Source: Chara braunii (taxonomy: Eukaryota; Streptophyta; Charophyceae; Charales; Characeae). Taken from it: a stretch of 53,694 nt of DNA. Of the stretch, positions 1-11,800 are shown piece after piece. Under the pieces are notes generated by a model. That model searched no databases and had not been told where the DNA came from. It worked only from the letters and a program-made list of their open reading frames with translations. Made by a program: the position numbers and the translations under genes. The DNA lies in contig BFEA01000050.1 of NCBI GenBank assembly GCA_003427395.1, forward strand, positions 4,388,156 to 4,441,849, given 5' to 3'. Each line of letters starts with the position of its first letter. Positions within the stretch are counted from its first letter, which is position 1.

Positions 1-18
1 AAACCCTTCCTTGCCCGT

Positions 19-27
19 CCTCTCTCT

Positions 28-105
<78 letters not shown>

Positions 106-111
106 TGTGTG
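19..111. repeat. (CT)n(GT)n compound microsatellite
   Basis: A nearly pure CT run of about 68 bases passes directly into a GT run of about 24 bases. No coding potential beyond low-complexity Ser/Leu translations. Confidence 0.95.
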
Positions 112-164
112 ACCTACCCGCACTTGCCGGACGTAGCGTGTCATGAAATAGACTGGTTTCCGTT

Positions 165-905
165 AGTTTCTGTCCCCGTTCCTCTCCGTTAGCTCCTGAG
201 CCCATTTTTCCCGTTGCTTCCTTACCGTTTTCTCTCCGTTAGCTCTCCGTTAGCTCTCGGTTAGCTTCTTTTCCCATTCCTCTCTCTTCTGTCCCCTTCT
301 CTATCCCTTAGCTCCTGTTCCCATGATTTCCTCGCCGTTAGATCCTGTTCTATTTAATTTATTTCCTCTCCGTTAGCTCTCTCCGTTAGCTCCTGTTCCT
401 ATTATTTCCTCTCCGTTAGATCCTGTTGCCATCCCCTCCGTTAGCTCTCTCTTCCGAAGAGGAGGTAAATGGCGGGGATTCTCTCGATCCGATCGGTCGC
501 TTGTTATGGTCGTTCACGCCACGTCTCCCTCCGACCGAAACTATCCGATCGGTCGCCTGCTATGGTCGTTCTCATCAGTTGGTCCTGAGAAGTAACCCCA
601 GATAAAAGCTAAGGACCGGTCGCCTGTTATGGTCTGTTCGTTCTGAGATGTACCCCCAGATAAAACCTAAGGACCGGTCGCCCGCTATGGTCTGTCGCAC
701 CATTTGATCCTTATAAATTATCATATGTCAAGGATGTCTAACTCCCCACACTTCCTGCGGGTCCCCACTCTCTATTCTCCATCCCTCAACCCCCATCCTC
801 CACCTCCCACCCCTTTCTGAATTTGCTCCGTTATCTCTACGTTAGCTCTCCGTTAGTTCTCCGTTAGCTCTCCGTTAGTTCTCCGTTAGCTCTCCGTTAG
901 CTCTT
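165..905. repeat. CTCCGTTAGCT minisatellite, dispersed then tandem
   Basis: The 11-bp word CTCCGTTAGCT (variant CTCCGTTAGTT) recurs loosely from about 165 to 450 and as a tight tandem block of about seven units at 828-905. The stretch holds no gene-like open frame. Confidence 0.85.
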
Positions 906-1540
906 CCCTCCTGGACCAGCGATATGATACAAGATGACGAGTATAAAGATTAATACGGTGATCGGTCGCCTGCGATGGTCGTTCTCACACTGTGATCGGT
1001 CGCCTGCGATCATCGGTCACAATATGTGACCGGTTGCCTGCGATGGTCGTTCGCACCCGGCCCGCTTCTCGACGAAGCCCTAGAGGCCGGGGGACTCAGG
1101 GAGCAGCCTGAGGACCACACGGGACACGTGGTCGCCTCCGGGGGCATTCCCCCCACTATGACTTTCTCACATGGGACACGTGGTCGCTTCCGGGGGCATT
1201 CCCCCCACTATGTCTTTCTTTTTTTTTTTTTTTTTTTTTTTACTTTCTTTTTCTGGATCTGTCTGATTCGAAAGGGCGAGGACCGAAGGTAGTCTTCGAT
1301 GTCAAGGGCCCCTCACTCCACAGAGTCCACACCCTTCCCACCCTTCTCCTTTCTCTCCCAACCCTCCATTCCCTTCCCCCTCCCCCCTCCCCCCTCCCCC
1401 CTCGACCCCGATCTTCCTCGTCGTTAGCTGTCCGTTCCAGCGAGATGGTACAAGATGAGGAGGAGTCACCCTCGTAAGCGACCGGTCGCCTGCGATGGTC
1501 GTTCACACTATGTGATCGGTCGCCTGCAATGGTCGTTCAC
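491..1540. repeat. Nine-copy interspersed ~27-bp repeat
   Basis: A core containing GATCGGTCGCCTGCGATGG, often followed by TCGTTC and CAC, occurs at about 491, 547, 613, 672, 958, 992, 1026, 1479 and 1512. Spacing is irregular (34 to about 450 bp). Copies 3 and 4 sit in longer duplicated units that also share a GATAAAA..CTAAGGACC lead. Between copies lie poly-T (about 1217-1241) and C-rich runs. There is no coding evidence in the first 1.9 kb. Confidence 0.85.
1121..1218. repeat. 52-bp direct tandem repeat, two units
   Basis: Units 1121-1172 and 1173-1218 begin with GGGACACGTGGTCGC and contain a CCGGGGGCATTCCCCCC block; they differ by very few bases. The second runs into a poly-T tract. The GGGGG/CCCCC block is a small inverted repeat in each unit. 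Confidence 0.9.
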
Positions 1541-1906
1541 ACCCGGTCCGTTCCTTCCCTGAGACAGAGCCCCAGTGGTCGGCACGACCCCTGGTCAGGA
1601 GTACCCCCTCTTAACCCGAGTAGGACGCCCCGCCCAGTCATAATCTCTGTTATCTACGCCGAAAATTGCACTAAATACAGCTGCTATAACGACCGGGCGT
1701 CCTATGCTGGTGAAGACGCCTGCCCGATCGACACACGATTACCTCAGCAACGCTTTGAAATTCCCTCTACTGCTCTTTTCCCTGTATCTTTCTGCTCTCA
1801 TTTCCGGCGGCAAAAGTCGCAATCACTCCCCCCCCCCCCCCCCTCAGACCTCCCATACTTATAGCGTTAGTATGCTCTTCCGCCCTCACGAAGTCAACAG
1901 GGGGGT

Positions 1907-3778
1907 CTACATCGCGGGCCCGGAACAAGACCCACCGCCGACCTTGAAAGCCCCCCCCCCCCCTGCGGGCGCAGAGAAATCGAACGTCAGCCACTTCGAC
2001 TGCAACACAGACAGTCCCAGCTCCATGAACTTTGTGCCCGTATGATTGGCAAACCCCAACAACACAAAGCACTGAATGCCCGATCCCAGGGTGGCTGTGT
2101 ACTCCTCAGGCGTGGCCTTCAACTCCACCCCTCCTGGGAAGAGGAAGGTAACGGTGGGGAAGCTCGTTACATCACACAACGGCTGGGAGTAAACGATCAA
2201 ATCCTCGAAGTCGGGATCGGGTATCAGGCCCGTTGCTAGCTGAATGGCATCTGTTATGACCGTAAGATTCGCCTTAGGAAGGTAAGTAAGAAATGCGCTG
2301 TCAAAGAATACGAGACCGGTCCCAGGAGGCTGAAGTACAGTAGACAAGGAGGAGGAGGAGGAGGAGGAGGAGGAGGAGGAGGGGACCACGGTCCAACCCC
2401 TGATTTTGGATATGTAATTGGCCCAGGGGGTATCCAGCGACAAGTCCGTTGTCTGTAAGGGAGCGCCGATAGAGAAGCTTGGGTACACGACCCAGGGAGG
2501 AGGCATTCCAAACACCACACTTCCACTGTCGTTTATCACAGCCGCAGGATCAGCAACACCTGAGGTTGAGGCCCGACTCAGGTACCCAGTGGCGTTGAAG
2601 CAGAGGTTCAAGATCTGGGGGAGTTCCAATTGCTGGGTCACGGCGGCGAAGAAGGTCCCATTGGCTGGGCCCAGAGCTAGAGTCCCATCGGCACTGAAGT
2701 TCACATAGCTTCCCTTGATCTCCGTCACACAGCCGATGGAATCGAACAGGATGCGGCTCGAGCTGTCGGCCCTCAGCATTACGTAATCGGACACCAGCTG
2801 CCCTGCAATTCCGTTCTTCTGGTCCTTGCTCGTAAGCGCAAGCGCACATGATGTGCCCCCCGCTTGGCAGGCCCCCCTTGCCGTGGCTTGAAGAGCCTTG
2901 CAGCCTGGACTTTGACACGTGGCCAGACTGTATGAAGAACTTAATGCGGGCGCGAAGGGGAGATTGACAGGTTCCTGAAGCTGCAGAGATCCGACGGCTG
3001 GAGTGCAGAATGTCCACGTGATGTAGTCGTCGAATCCGACGATCAAACTGCGAGTCTGAGTCGGCGGGGTACCCATCATCACATCGACGGTGAAGATCGT
3101 CTTTAAGCGATTGCGCAGGGCGACGACAGTCGACACGCGGGAAGAAGCTCTACCTGAGGACGGAGTGCTGGCCAACGATCCGACATCGCCAGGAGATGGA
3201 GGGTGGGAGGAGGAGGAGGAGGAGGAGGAGGAGAGAGGGGGAGCGAACAGACTGCTGCTGCTGATGCTGCCTCGCCCGCGCAGTGGAGTGCTTGTCAAGG
3301 AGGAAGGAGTAGACGACAAGGAAGAGCTGAGTGGCGATGGCGAGGGAGAAGAAGAAGAAGAAGAAGAAGAAGAGAACCCCCTGGGACCGCTTTGCAGTGG
3401 GAGTTCACTTGGGGATGCGGAGGAAGATGGGGAAACGAGCCCTGAAGGTGGAGCGGAGCCCAGCAAGTGGGGGAAACTGTCAAAATAAGACGATCCGATG
3501 AAAAGGAGCTTCCTCTTTTCGGCCAGCAAGTCTTCTTCGTGAGGACGAACGGTCCTGACTTTCAGAGGAAGACGCAGAGATGATGGGGATGGGGAATCGG
3601 CCAGGCAATCACCGATGAACCCCGCTGCCATGAAAACACCCATAACCAGAGAAAGAAGTAAGTTGCGCACCAGATCACGCCGACGAGAAATCATTCCAAA
3701 GCCGTCCGACGAAGATGCCGCAGCGGTCGCCATAACCACCATAGCCCACGCTTGCGAGCGTGTTTTCTGTTTCATCAT
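1907..3778 (-). CDS. Aspartic-protease-like (A1, nucellin type) secreted protein, probably inactive
   Basis: Single open frame of 623 residues starting at tandem ATG codons (3778, 3775). The N-terminus has a hydrophobic stretch (about residues 38-58) ending near CLADS, consistent with a signal peptide. A Ser/Pro-rich low-complexity region spans about 70-215. The A1 N-lobe begins at about 225 (VDVMMGTPP). Where family members have DTGS followed by LTW.QC, this protein has VGFDDYITWTFC, so the first catalytic Asp is Gly. Cys spacing (C..PGC, then two more Cys), DGTLALGP and LPQILNLCF match plant nucellin-like proteases. In the C-lobe (about 483-508) the second site reads DSAF instead of DSGT. 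A poly-Ser run encoded by a GGA/TCC repeat (about 2348-2378) lies just before PPGTG. A paralogue lies at 36082-38448. An extracellular or vacuolar location and a binding rather than cleaving role are inference. Confidence 0.8.
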   Translation of the reverse strand: MMKQKTRSQAWAMVVMATAAASSSDGFGMISRRRDLVRNLLLSLVMGVFMAAGFIGDCLADSPSPSSLRLPLKVRTVRPHEEDLLAEKRKLLFIGSSYFDSFPHLLGSAPPSGLVSPSSSASPSELPLQSGPRGFSSSSSSSSSPSPSPLSSSLSSTPSSLTSTPLRGRGSISSSSLFAPPLSSSSSSSSSHPPSPGDVGSLASTPSSGRASSRVSTVVALRNRLKTIFTVDVMMGTPPTQTRSLIVGFDDYITWTFCTPAVGSLQLQEPVNLPFAPALSSSYSLATCQSPGCKALQATARGACQAGGTSCALALTSKDQKNGIAGQLVSDYVMLRADSSSRILFDSIGCVTEIKGSYVNFSADGTLALGPANGTFFAAVTQQLELPQILNLCFNATGYLSRASTSGVADPAAVINDSGSVVFGMPPPWVVYPSFSIGAPLQTTDLSLDTPWANYISKIRGWTVVPSSSSSSSSSSSLSTVLQPPGTGLVFFDSAFLTYLPKANLTVITDAIQLATGLIPDPDFEDLIVYSQPLCDVTSFPTVTFLFPGGVELKATPEEYTATLGSGIQCFVLLGFANHTGTKFMELGLSVLQSKWLTFDFSAPAGGGGAFKVGGGSCSGPAM

Positions 3779-3811
3779 CACATTCCCTTCTCTCCCCCTC
3801 TCCCTACTTTC

Positions 3812-3817
<6 letters not shown>

Positions 3818-3903
<86 letters not shown>

Positions 3904-3917
3904 NCACACACACACAC
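3818..3917. repeat. (CT)n(CA)n compound microsatellite with one N
   Basis: A CT run to about 3872 passes into a CA run to 3917; position 3904 is an undetermined base. It lies about 40 bp upstream of the ATG of the minus-strand aspartic-protease-like gene, in its 5' UTR or promoter. Confidence 0.95.
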
Positions 3918-4201
3918 GAACGATGGAGTCGGATGGGCAATGAACGAGTTCGCGGCGAAAGCGGCGAAGGGGTCGCTGCCAAAGTCGAGACGCGGAGCCG
4001 AACTGCCAAAACATTTTCCTGAGTGCATTTCATGAGGTAGTGGTGCGAAGACGGATTCTCGTCATTTTCATGAGTGCAGATGGACAGCTTAAGAACCCGA
4101 ATTCCAGACCTGGCATCTAGAGTAGTGGAGCCGTGACGCTCTCAAGAAATAGCCTGTTTCTAGAGTAGTGGAGCGAGACCCATACTCACACTAGGGGCTC
4201 A

Positions 4202-4570
4202 CCACACAGGCTGTCGAAAAACAATTTTGCATAGCCACACAGACTTCCAAAGAATTGCTGCTCAAAAAAATTTCGACAGGTGTCAGAATGGTACGCTCGA
4301 CAGCCACCATACCCCATTCATTTCCTCCCGCCTGCAGGAGACAGAAATTTGAAAGTGCCCCACCTGCCTTTTGAGAATTGCGTTTGAATTTGCATTGTCA
4401 GGGACTGTTCCGTAACACCCGTGCCCTGTGGAAAGGTGGAGTCCATTTGGCCAGGACCAACAACCTTGGCCCTTGACAGCCTGTGTGGCGAAAGGGGGGT
4501 AAACTGTGTCTACCGGCAACTTTTGATTTTTTTTCTGACAGCTGCAGAAACTTTTCGACAGCCTGTGTGG
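4202..4570. mobile_element. Candidate MITE with 19-bp perfect terminal inverted repeats
   Basis: The 19 bases at 4202-4220 (beginning CCACACAGGCTGTCG) are the exact reverse complement of 4552-4570. The 369-bp span has no convincing coding frame. I found no clear target-site duplication, so the true ends may lie slightly outside. Further inverted words around 4648-4693 (AATTCGGGAG / CTCCCGAATT) suggest adjacent or nested elements. Confidence 0.55.
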
Positions 4571-5271
4571 AGAGCCTGTCCCGACTTGGCCATTTTCGGG
4601 AGTGCAGCGTCGCCACACCGGCTCCCTGAGTTCAACCTGTCAGATTGAATTCGGGAGCTGTCAGAATGTGGCTCCCGAGAGCACTCCCGAATTGCTTGAG
4701 CCTCGCGACCAGAACTCGAGCGCCACACGCTGGACAGTGCGGGACAGTCTGTGTCTGAAGTGCACCTCCTGGCCTGCAAATTGGAGAGCGCCCCAAGTCG
4801 GGAGTGCAATGTGGTGAAGCGCACTCCCAATCTTGGGACGTTCAGGAGTACCCCCGAAAATTTTCTCCAAGTCGGGAGTAGTGTGGCGAGGCCCTAATTT
4901 TCAAAGTTGCAAATTCTACCGACCTTTTGCAGTCACAGGCTGCCCCCGTCCTCAGCAAAATCATAAATTGTGTAGTATTTGTCAGTGGCCTGCTGGCCTG
5001 AGGGGTTCAGCAAATTGCGAGGACCTCTAGAGTCCTCGCATTCACATTCTATTCAATTAGGGCATACTCACACTAGGGGTCTAATTCTCAAAGTCGCAAA
5101 ATCTGATGATGTTTTGCAGTCACACTTCCCCCCCGCCCCTTAGCAAAATCACAAACAGTGTAGTATTTGTCAGCGGCCTGGTGGGCCGCGGGGTTCAGCA
5201 AATTGGAAGGACCTCTAGAGGTCCTTGCAAATTTGCATTTGATTTTTGTAAAAAAAAATTAAAAAAGAGAA
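4571..5271. other. Intergenic MITE debris including a GGGCATACTCACACT terminus
   Basis: No gene seen. At 5059 begins AGGGCATACTCACACTAGG, the end-sequence of a dispersed inverted-repeat family that recurs (some copies inverted) at 14679, 15462, 15529, 15934, 26427 and 40083. A short palindrome, GGACCTCTAGAGGTCC, lies near 5209-5224. Confidence 0.5.
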
Positions 5272-5396
5272 AACTACGGCGCAGTCAGGGTTACAGTTTG
5301 TAGTTGCATTTGGAACTGCGTTTTAGCAGTTTAGTCAGGGCCCGAGTTTCAATTGCATTTGAAACTGCGGTTTAGCAGTTTGAAACTCGGGCTGGC
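5272..5396 (+). repeat. Left arm of inverted repeat flanking LINE A
   Basis: Begins AACTACGGCGCAGTCA and contains TTTAGCAGTTTAGTCAGGGC and a GCCCGAGTTTCAA / TTGAAACTCGGGC-type hairpin. The reverse complement of 13942-14043 matches it over roughly 100 bp. With LINE A removed the two arms would lie about 600 bp apart, suggesting the ends of one older element. Confidence 0.75.
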
Positions 5397-5485
5397 TTTT
5401 TCTAGTCAGGCACATGGCCGTTTCTTTTTTTCTTTTTTTTTTTTGGTTCCGTGCAGTAACGCGCCGTGCCGCTCCGCGGCTGGGA

Positions 5486-5519
<34 letters not shown>

Positions 5520-5717
5520 AGCCCCATGGTTGGGCCACGGCCGAGATGTCTCGGCCACAGCCCAGATTGGCAGGTACTACCCTTCACAGGCAAACGCGAA
5601 GTCTCAAGAGTAGCCTACTCCGAAGAAGTGGGGGGATGGAGGCCCCAAAAAGACAAAAAAAAAAAACTAGAAATAAAAAAGTAAAGAAATGAGGAACTTC
5701 GAATCCACCTACGTCGG
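5397..5717. other. Intergenic, poly-T and poly-A tracts
   Basis: Contains a T-rich tract at 5425-5444 and about 30 A at 5487-5517. No gene. This is the left interior of the inverted-repeat element into which LINE A inserted. Confidence 0.6.
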
Positions 5718-5729
5718 GAAGGCCCTCAC
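5718..5729. repeat. Left target-site duplication of LINE A
   Basis: GAAGGCCCTCAC is identical to 13653-13664, directly after the poly(A) tail of LINE A. A perfect 12-bp duplication is typical of target-primed reverse transcription. Confidence 0.85.
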
Positions 5730-6367
5730 GAAGGGACGCCGCAGCTGGACGGCCGCGCTATGCTGCGCTAATTTTGGCCGTTCCGAAGCGGTGCCGGCTC
5801 GGGTCGACGGTTTGCCTAGTATTCTTCAGTCGGTCGATGCCGCGCCCTACCTCGTTGTCAACCCCGCCATCGCGACGGGGCACGAAGAACTCATCATAGC
5901 CACCCATCGTGGCTACCGGTTGTGTCCGGAGAGAAGTTCTGTCGAGGTAGCCAGCTAGAATCCGTATCTTGGAAAGATGGCTAGGTAGACGAGCCACAGA
6001 TAAGGAAGAGAAGTCAAGGGTATGTTTCAGAAAGTTGCCGTCAACAGACCTAAGGTTGGGATCTACCCAACGAACATCTAGGAGGGAGGTTGGAGAAGGC
6101 GAAGCTTGGGGGGCATAATCTTTTGTTTCCAAACTGGAGCGACATACCCGATGGGAGTCAGGGAGATATGGGAAAGTTGCATCTAGTTGCCTTGGGTAGT
6201 GTCGTTTCCCCTGAATGAGACTAGATAGGGCCTGTCCTCATCATCAAGCTAGGGTTAGGTGAGTCCCCCGGTCAAGCAGTTTAGCGGATTCAAGGAGCTT
6301 TGGAGGAGACGTGGGGGGGGTGAGCGTTAGCCCTCTGCTCTATGTTGGCGAATACTAAAAGTCAAAG
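5730..6367 (+). promoter_or_regulatory. 5' UTR of LINE A (presumed internal promoter region)
   Basis: About 640 bp from the target-site duplication to the first ORF1 ATG. It contains CCCCGCCATCGCGACGGGG near 5863, a near-palindrome followed by a CACGAAGAA-type word. LINE B has the matching sequence near 16217, so this 5' motif is shared between elements. Promoter function is inferred from the LINE class only. Confidence 0.5.
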
Positions 6368-8883
6368 ATGGACGGTGGACGGATAGAGGCAGAGGGAATG
6401 AGGGAAGGGAGTGGGAGGGGCAGATCTCCTCCCCCTCGCCCTCCTGAGACAAACTTTTGGGCAGCAGAGGATAGAACGAGGCAATCTACTGGACAGTGCT
6501 ACGATGAGGGCGTGGTTCATCTGGTGGAAAATGTAGGGGAGGTAATTATTGATGAGAGGGGCAAAAGATTTTGAGCTAATGAATCCTTCGATGCAATAAA
6601 GGAGAGATGGCTTAAGGAAAGGACAATGACCTTTATTTTTCAGGATGAGGCTAGGGATCTCACTAGGAGCGTGAAGGAGGATCTGATAAGGGCCTACGAG
6701 GATAAGTGGATGGCCAGGCGATTGTTCGATCCGAACATTCGGAGGGGGAGAGTGAAGTTTGAAAGCCCGAACGTGGTGTTCTACGTAGCAAAGGCAGTGG
6801 AAGTTGCTACATGGTTGATTCAGAAGCATACTATTAATTTAAAGCTCGGAGGAAAGGAGTACCCAGTGCTGATAAAGCCGTGGGTGACGAAGCTGGAGCT
6901 TAAAGAGCTGAGACTGAGGGAAGCGGAGACCAACTTTTGGATCTTAGCGCTGCGGGTACCATTGGATGCCATGTGCTATCTACCCTCAGCGGTAGAAGGC
7001 TTGATAGGAGGAGTAAAGTGTATTCATCCACCTTAGGCCGATAGGTCAAAGCCCAAGTTGATGAATATCAAGTTGGACATGGACTCGCAGGCAAGGTTAA
7101 GAGTGGAGGATACCTTATCTATTGAGTCTCCAAAAGGTGAACTCTAGACAGTCCAAGTGGCAACGCCGTTTTCTGACTGGTGTCGAAAGTGCCATTGGTA
7201 CTTTCACACGGAGGATGACTGTCCGAGGCAAGCGAAGTCAAGCACTAGGAGGAGCTGGGCGAAGTCCAGACTACCTCGTCAACAGCCCCCAGTACGCCAA
7301 CAGGAGGGGCAAAGCTCGCAAAGGCCCAATCAGGCCGCGACCTCCCAAGTCTCAAATCGGCAGGCACCGGGCCAGCAGACCCAGCCTCTAGACAGGGTTC
7401 CCCTAGGACCAGCACCACCTGGGCCCCAAGGACAGTCAAGCGCAGCTCTCCAAGCAGCAGGGCAACAATTGCAGCAGAGGACGCAGTACGAGGGGGACAC
7501 ACGGCCTCTGGGCCAGTGTTACCAGGAGCTGTACCCGACCTTCCTCAATTACAACCAGGCGGTAAGACAGCCTATTGGGCCCCCACCTCCAGGCAGCGCC
7601 GTAATGGCACCATGGACACACTCGGCTTCGTGCCCCAGAGGGCCAGTTCCGGTCCCTGTCCCAGACCCGGACCTACCTTTTATGGGTGCTATCTATCAGC
7701 ATCAGGGCGGCCTGTCGTTTGCCCCTTATCCATGTCAGGGCTGTGAGGATCCTAGATGTCAAGGCGCCCAGCTCCAAAACCAGGTGTTCCACCCAGTGCC
7801 AACAGGTGCTTACGGGTGGCAGGAAAGGATTGGTAGGGGGGTAGGCACGCTATCTCTGTCAACTCCTCATGCAGACTCAGCTAACACTCGAAACATGCAG
7901 CTTCAAGGACAAACAAGGCATAGATCGCAAGAGCTCAGGGGCCACTCCTTGGCGGGCCATTCCAGAAGGGGACATATTGGAACAGGGGGGGGAGCACACG
8001 CTAACTCTCTGGGAGGTGTTGTAGGAGGAGAGGGGAGAGTATCGTCTGGGGATTCTTTGAACTCAAAGTCGTGGGTTGTGATGGGGAGTGACTTTGTAGG
8101 TGATGATCGGGGGTTGGGGGGACCGGGCTTTTTGCGGGTGGAAAACTCACTGTCCTCAACGGGGAGTTCAGGGGGTTCTCAGAGGAGGAGACGGGATGAG
8201 TCAGATACCTCGAGTAAGCGGGGTTATAGATCCCAACGGGAGAGAGATCCCCGCCCGGTGGAGAGGAGAATGGTTCCCATTGTATGCGCTATGGCGGGGA
8301 GCTCTGCCTACCTCCTGGGCTTGTCGCAGGCGGAGGGCAGGCATTACCTCCCATTTGTTTTGACAGACAAAACGCCCTTGCCCTGGGAAATTCTGACAAG
8401 GACGAAATTCCTGTTCGGGGACACTTTCCCTATCAGGGTAATCCCCCGCTCAGTAATGACCAGCGTCACAGTACCCCTGGAGACAAGAATCTTGAAGGTG
8501 TACTTTCCGCTTCTGGACGCTCGCCTGGACACGGAAACTGCGGAAGCCCTCACTCAAGTAGGGGTGAAGTGGTTCAACTTGAATGCAGTAAGGGAAGCGA
8601 ACAGCCACGAGCTAGATACCATCGCCATAACTCAGGAGGTGTCAACGCTGATACTGCTCCAAGTGAACGAGAACTCCCGGATTCGTTGAACCTTCGATCC
8701 CAGTTCCTGTTGGACTCTATGGTGGAGGAGTGGCGCTCGTCTACACAGTCAGGTCAATCAAGAGGCAGCCAGAGTCGCAGCCTGATGCACCAATCTTCGG
8801 TTAGGAGAGAGTCAAGATGGGCCGATGAACAGTCTGAACTCCGCATCCAAGATCAAGCGGAAGGAAATGCAGTCAATTGTTAA
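6368..8883 (+). pseudogene. LINE A ORF1 (RNA-binding, DUF4283-like + CCHC), interrupted
   Basis: Starts at ATG 6368. One frame runs to about 8660 with three stops: TGA 6572, TAG 7034 and TAG 7145. At the last, LINE B has Trp, a single G-to-A change. A frameshift near 8660 moves the end to the frame stopping at TAA 8881-8883. The N-terminal domain (KEDLIRAYED, then RGRVKFESPNVV and KPWVT) resembles the DUF4283 region of plant L1 ORF1. The knuckle WCRKCHWYFHTEDDCPR (C-x2-C-x4-H-x4-C) lies at about 7181-7231. A Gln/Pro/Gly/Ser-rich linker follows, then a conserved C-terminal domain (VPIVCAM to LKVYFPLLDARL, about 8272-8640) also present in LINEs B and C. Inferred role: chaperone and RNA packaging partner of ORF2. 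Confidence 0.8.
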
Positions 8884-11800
8884 ATTGAAGCTGGCCACTT
8901 GGAATGTGCGGGGTTTAGGAGATACGCCAGGAAGGGAAAAAAGGAGAAGGGTGAAGGCTTGGATGTTCCACCAGAAGATAGACTGCATAGGCCTTCAGGA
9001 AACTAAATTGGATGAAGAGAAATTGCAATCTTCTCAGAAATGGTGGGACGGTCCGCAGTATTGGTCACCAACACAAGGGACAAGGGGGGGTACTGCAATT
9101 CTACTAAACAAGAATCTACAGGCGGAGGTAGTGGATGCAGAAACAAATTTATGGCGGAGGTGGGTATGGGTTAAACTGCATACAGGTCTTTCAGAGTGGG
9201 TAGTGCTGACAGTGTATGCTCCCACTGACCCAACCCAAAGGGGGCTATTCTTTCAAAGCTTGCGGAGGATCGTGCCTGAAACGGACAATTTAATTATAAT
9301 AAGGGACTGGAATCTGTCCCTGGATGAGGTAATGAGCAGGAACTCCCACACAGCAGGGAGAAGGGACAGTGTGGCTCTCCGGGAACTGATGCAAGATCGT
9401 GACCTGTTGGACCCCTTTCGGTTGCTGAATCCAGAAGAACCAGGGTACACCTGGTACTCGAACATCAGGGGGCTGGGAGATCAGCAGGAGGTGATCAAAC
9501 GCAGATTGGATTATGCGCTGGTGAGCAAGGGCCTAGTGCAGCGGGTGACACATGTTAGACAGGTCGGTCATCTGCTCTCTGACCACAAACCAGTTTTGTT
9601 GGACCTGGTGCTGTCGGGTGGCGGAGAAAGGGGAAGAAGTTACTTCAAGTTAAACAGTCAGAATCTGGAAGATCAGGGGCTGCTAGACTGGGTTCGGGAG
9701 CAGATGGCCTCATGGCACTCAGCAAGGCCATATTTCTCTTCCTCTGGAGACTGGTTAGACGGAGGCTTAGCTGTCATCTCAGGAGTATTGAATGCTAGCT
9801 CCCGTATCCTGGCAAGACATCGTAATAAGGAGGAGGAGCAATGTAGAAGGAGGGTGGAGGAAGCTGAGGGAAAGATGAAATTGCATCCCATCTTAGCACT
9901 GGTTTGGGCGAAAGAAAGGGAAACAAGAACAGCGGAATGAGAGAAACTGCAACTGGAAAAACAGTCAAGGTGGGAAGAGACACTGAAAGTCAAGGGGATA
10001 CTGGTGCACGATAGGATGACTAGAGAAACGTTCCACAAACTATTACCAAGCTTTTCTTTCCAGCAGGTAGTGCAGTTAGACCACCCCTTCGACCAGAGAG
10101 CCCCCGAAGCGCTGGCTCAGGAGGAGCTGCTGGAATATGTCAGGATTTATTATGTCGACATTCTTACGATCAGAAGGACGGAAGACACAGTAGATACCGA
10201 CCTGTCACGGGAAGTGAATATGTGGGAGGACACTGCAGTCCTTCTTGAGGAATCAGACAGGCTAACGTTGGACAGACCAATCACGGAGGAAGAATTGAAG
10301 CAAACAGTGAAAGAGATGGCGCCAGGAAAGTGCCCAAGGAGAGACGGGTTGACGGTAGAATTTTACAGGGCCTGTGGTGATGTGCTGTTTCCTCCGTTGG
10401 TGGAAGTGTATAATGAGGTGCTGGGAGAGGGCAAATTGGGAGGTGCGATGACCCACGAAGTCATCTCAGTGATGTTCAAAAAAGAAGATATGGCCAATAT
10501 CCGGAACTATTGGCCTATCTCTGTTTTGAATGTCAGTTATAAGCTGTTAGCCAAGACACTGGCCCTGCGGCTAGGTAGGATACTTCCTAAGCTGGTAGAG
10601 AGAGATCGGGGGGCCTTTGTACAGGGACGATCGATCTTCGTGAACATTCTAACAACTATTGAGAGCATTAAAGTGATACAAGAGGAGAACCTGGATCTGG
10701 CAATTCTGCTTCTGGACATGGAGAAGACCTATGATCGCGTAGGATGGTCCTTTGTGCTGACCACGTTGCGGAAGATGGGCTTCGGGCAGGGTTTTTGCAA
10801 ATGGGTTATCGCATTGTATACCCTGTCCTCTTCAGCAGTCCAGGTCAACGGGCACCTCTCCAGGACCTTTCAGTTATCAAGATCGCTTCGGCAAGGCTGT
10901 CCCCTCGCCCCGCTCCTGTTCGTCCTACAGTTGGAAGTCCCTCTTAATCGAATTCGTAAGCATCCCCGGATTCGAGGGTTGCCATTGTCGACAGACAGAG
11001 ACTGTCGCACGAAAGCATTGGCCGACGATTTGTTTCTAATCTCCGCCAACACAGCGGAGTCATTGGGGGTAGTCAAGTCGGTGCTAGGGGAGTTCTCCTT
11101 GATTTCTGAAGCGTCGGTTAATTGGAATAAGTCCACATATATCCTGCCGGAAGGAAGGGAATTGCAAGCTGAATGGGGAATGCAGAGATTCAACCCAGAA
11201 ACAGGGGAAAGATTTTTGGGTGTGATGGTGAGCACTCAAACTATGTGTATTACCCAGGGGGCGATTCTGCAACAAAAGGTCGCGACAAGACTGAAGAGTT
11301 GGGGCCTAGCCTGGCATCTCTCGTTATTTGGAAGAGCTCTGGTGGTTAATGTTGCCCTTTTCTCTTTACTTCGGTTCGTGGGGTCGGTGAGGGAACTGGC
11401 CGCTGCAGTGGTAACAGAAATCAAACGTTTAGTAGCTCGGTTCCTATGGAAGCCTAGAGCACTGGCAGAGGGCGGTTTCTTAGTGAAGGTGGCATGGGAG
11501 CTGATCTCATGCTCCAAGGATCAGGGTGGTCTGGGCCTTATAGACCCTCAAAGAAAGAATCAAGCACAATTGAGACTTTGGCTCTCCCGGGTGGCAATGG
11601 CGGATGAAAAGGATGACTGGATATTTCTTGCAGAAAGGATCCTAATGCGGGAATGGGGGTTGTGCAGGCCAGAGGATGTCTGGCTGTGTTTTTTCACAGA
11701 CTCCCTAATGAAAGGAAAATTAAAATCAGAGTTTTGGGAGGCGGTAAGGAGGGCATGGATTAAACACCCACCAAACATTAGGACGCCACCAATCTCGAGA

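Noticed and set aside
828-1540. CRISPR-like array of short repeats
   Set aside because: Spacing and repeat identity are irregular, no cas-like genes, and the context is eukaryotic.
3090-3488. Glu-rich plus-strand open frame opposite gene 1
   Set aside because: It is the antisense of the Ser-codon repeats in the aspartic-protease-like gene.
3800-3945. Long Ser-Leu, Arg-Glu and Thr-His open frames over CT/CA microsatellites (also at 40350, 51100 and 53300)
   Set aside because: Dinucleotide repeats have no stops in several frames; the frames carry no domain or consistent start.
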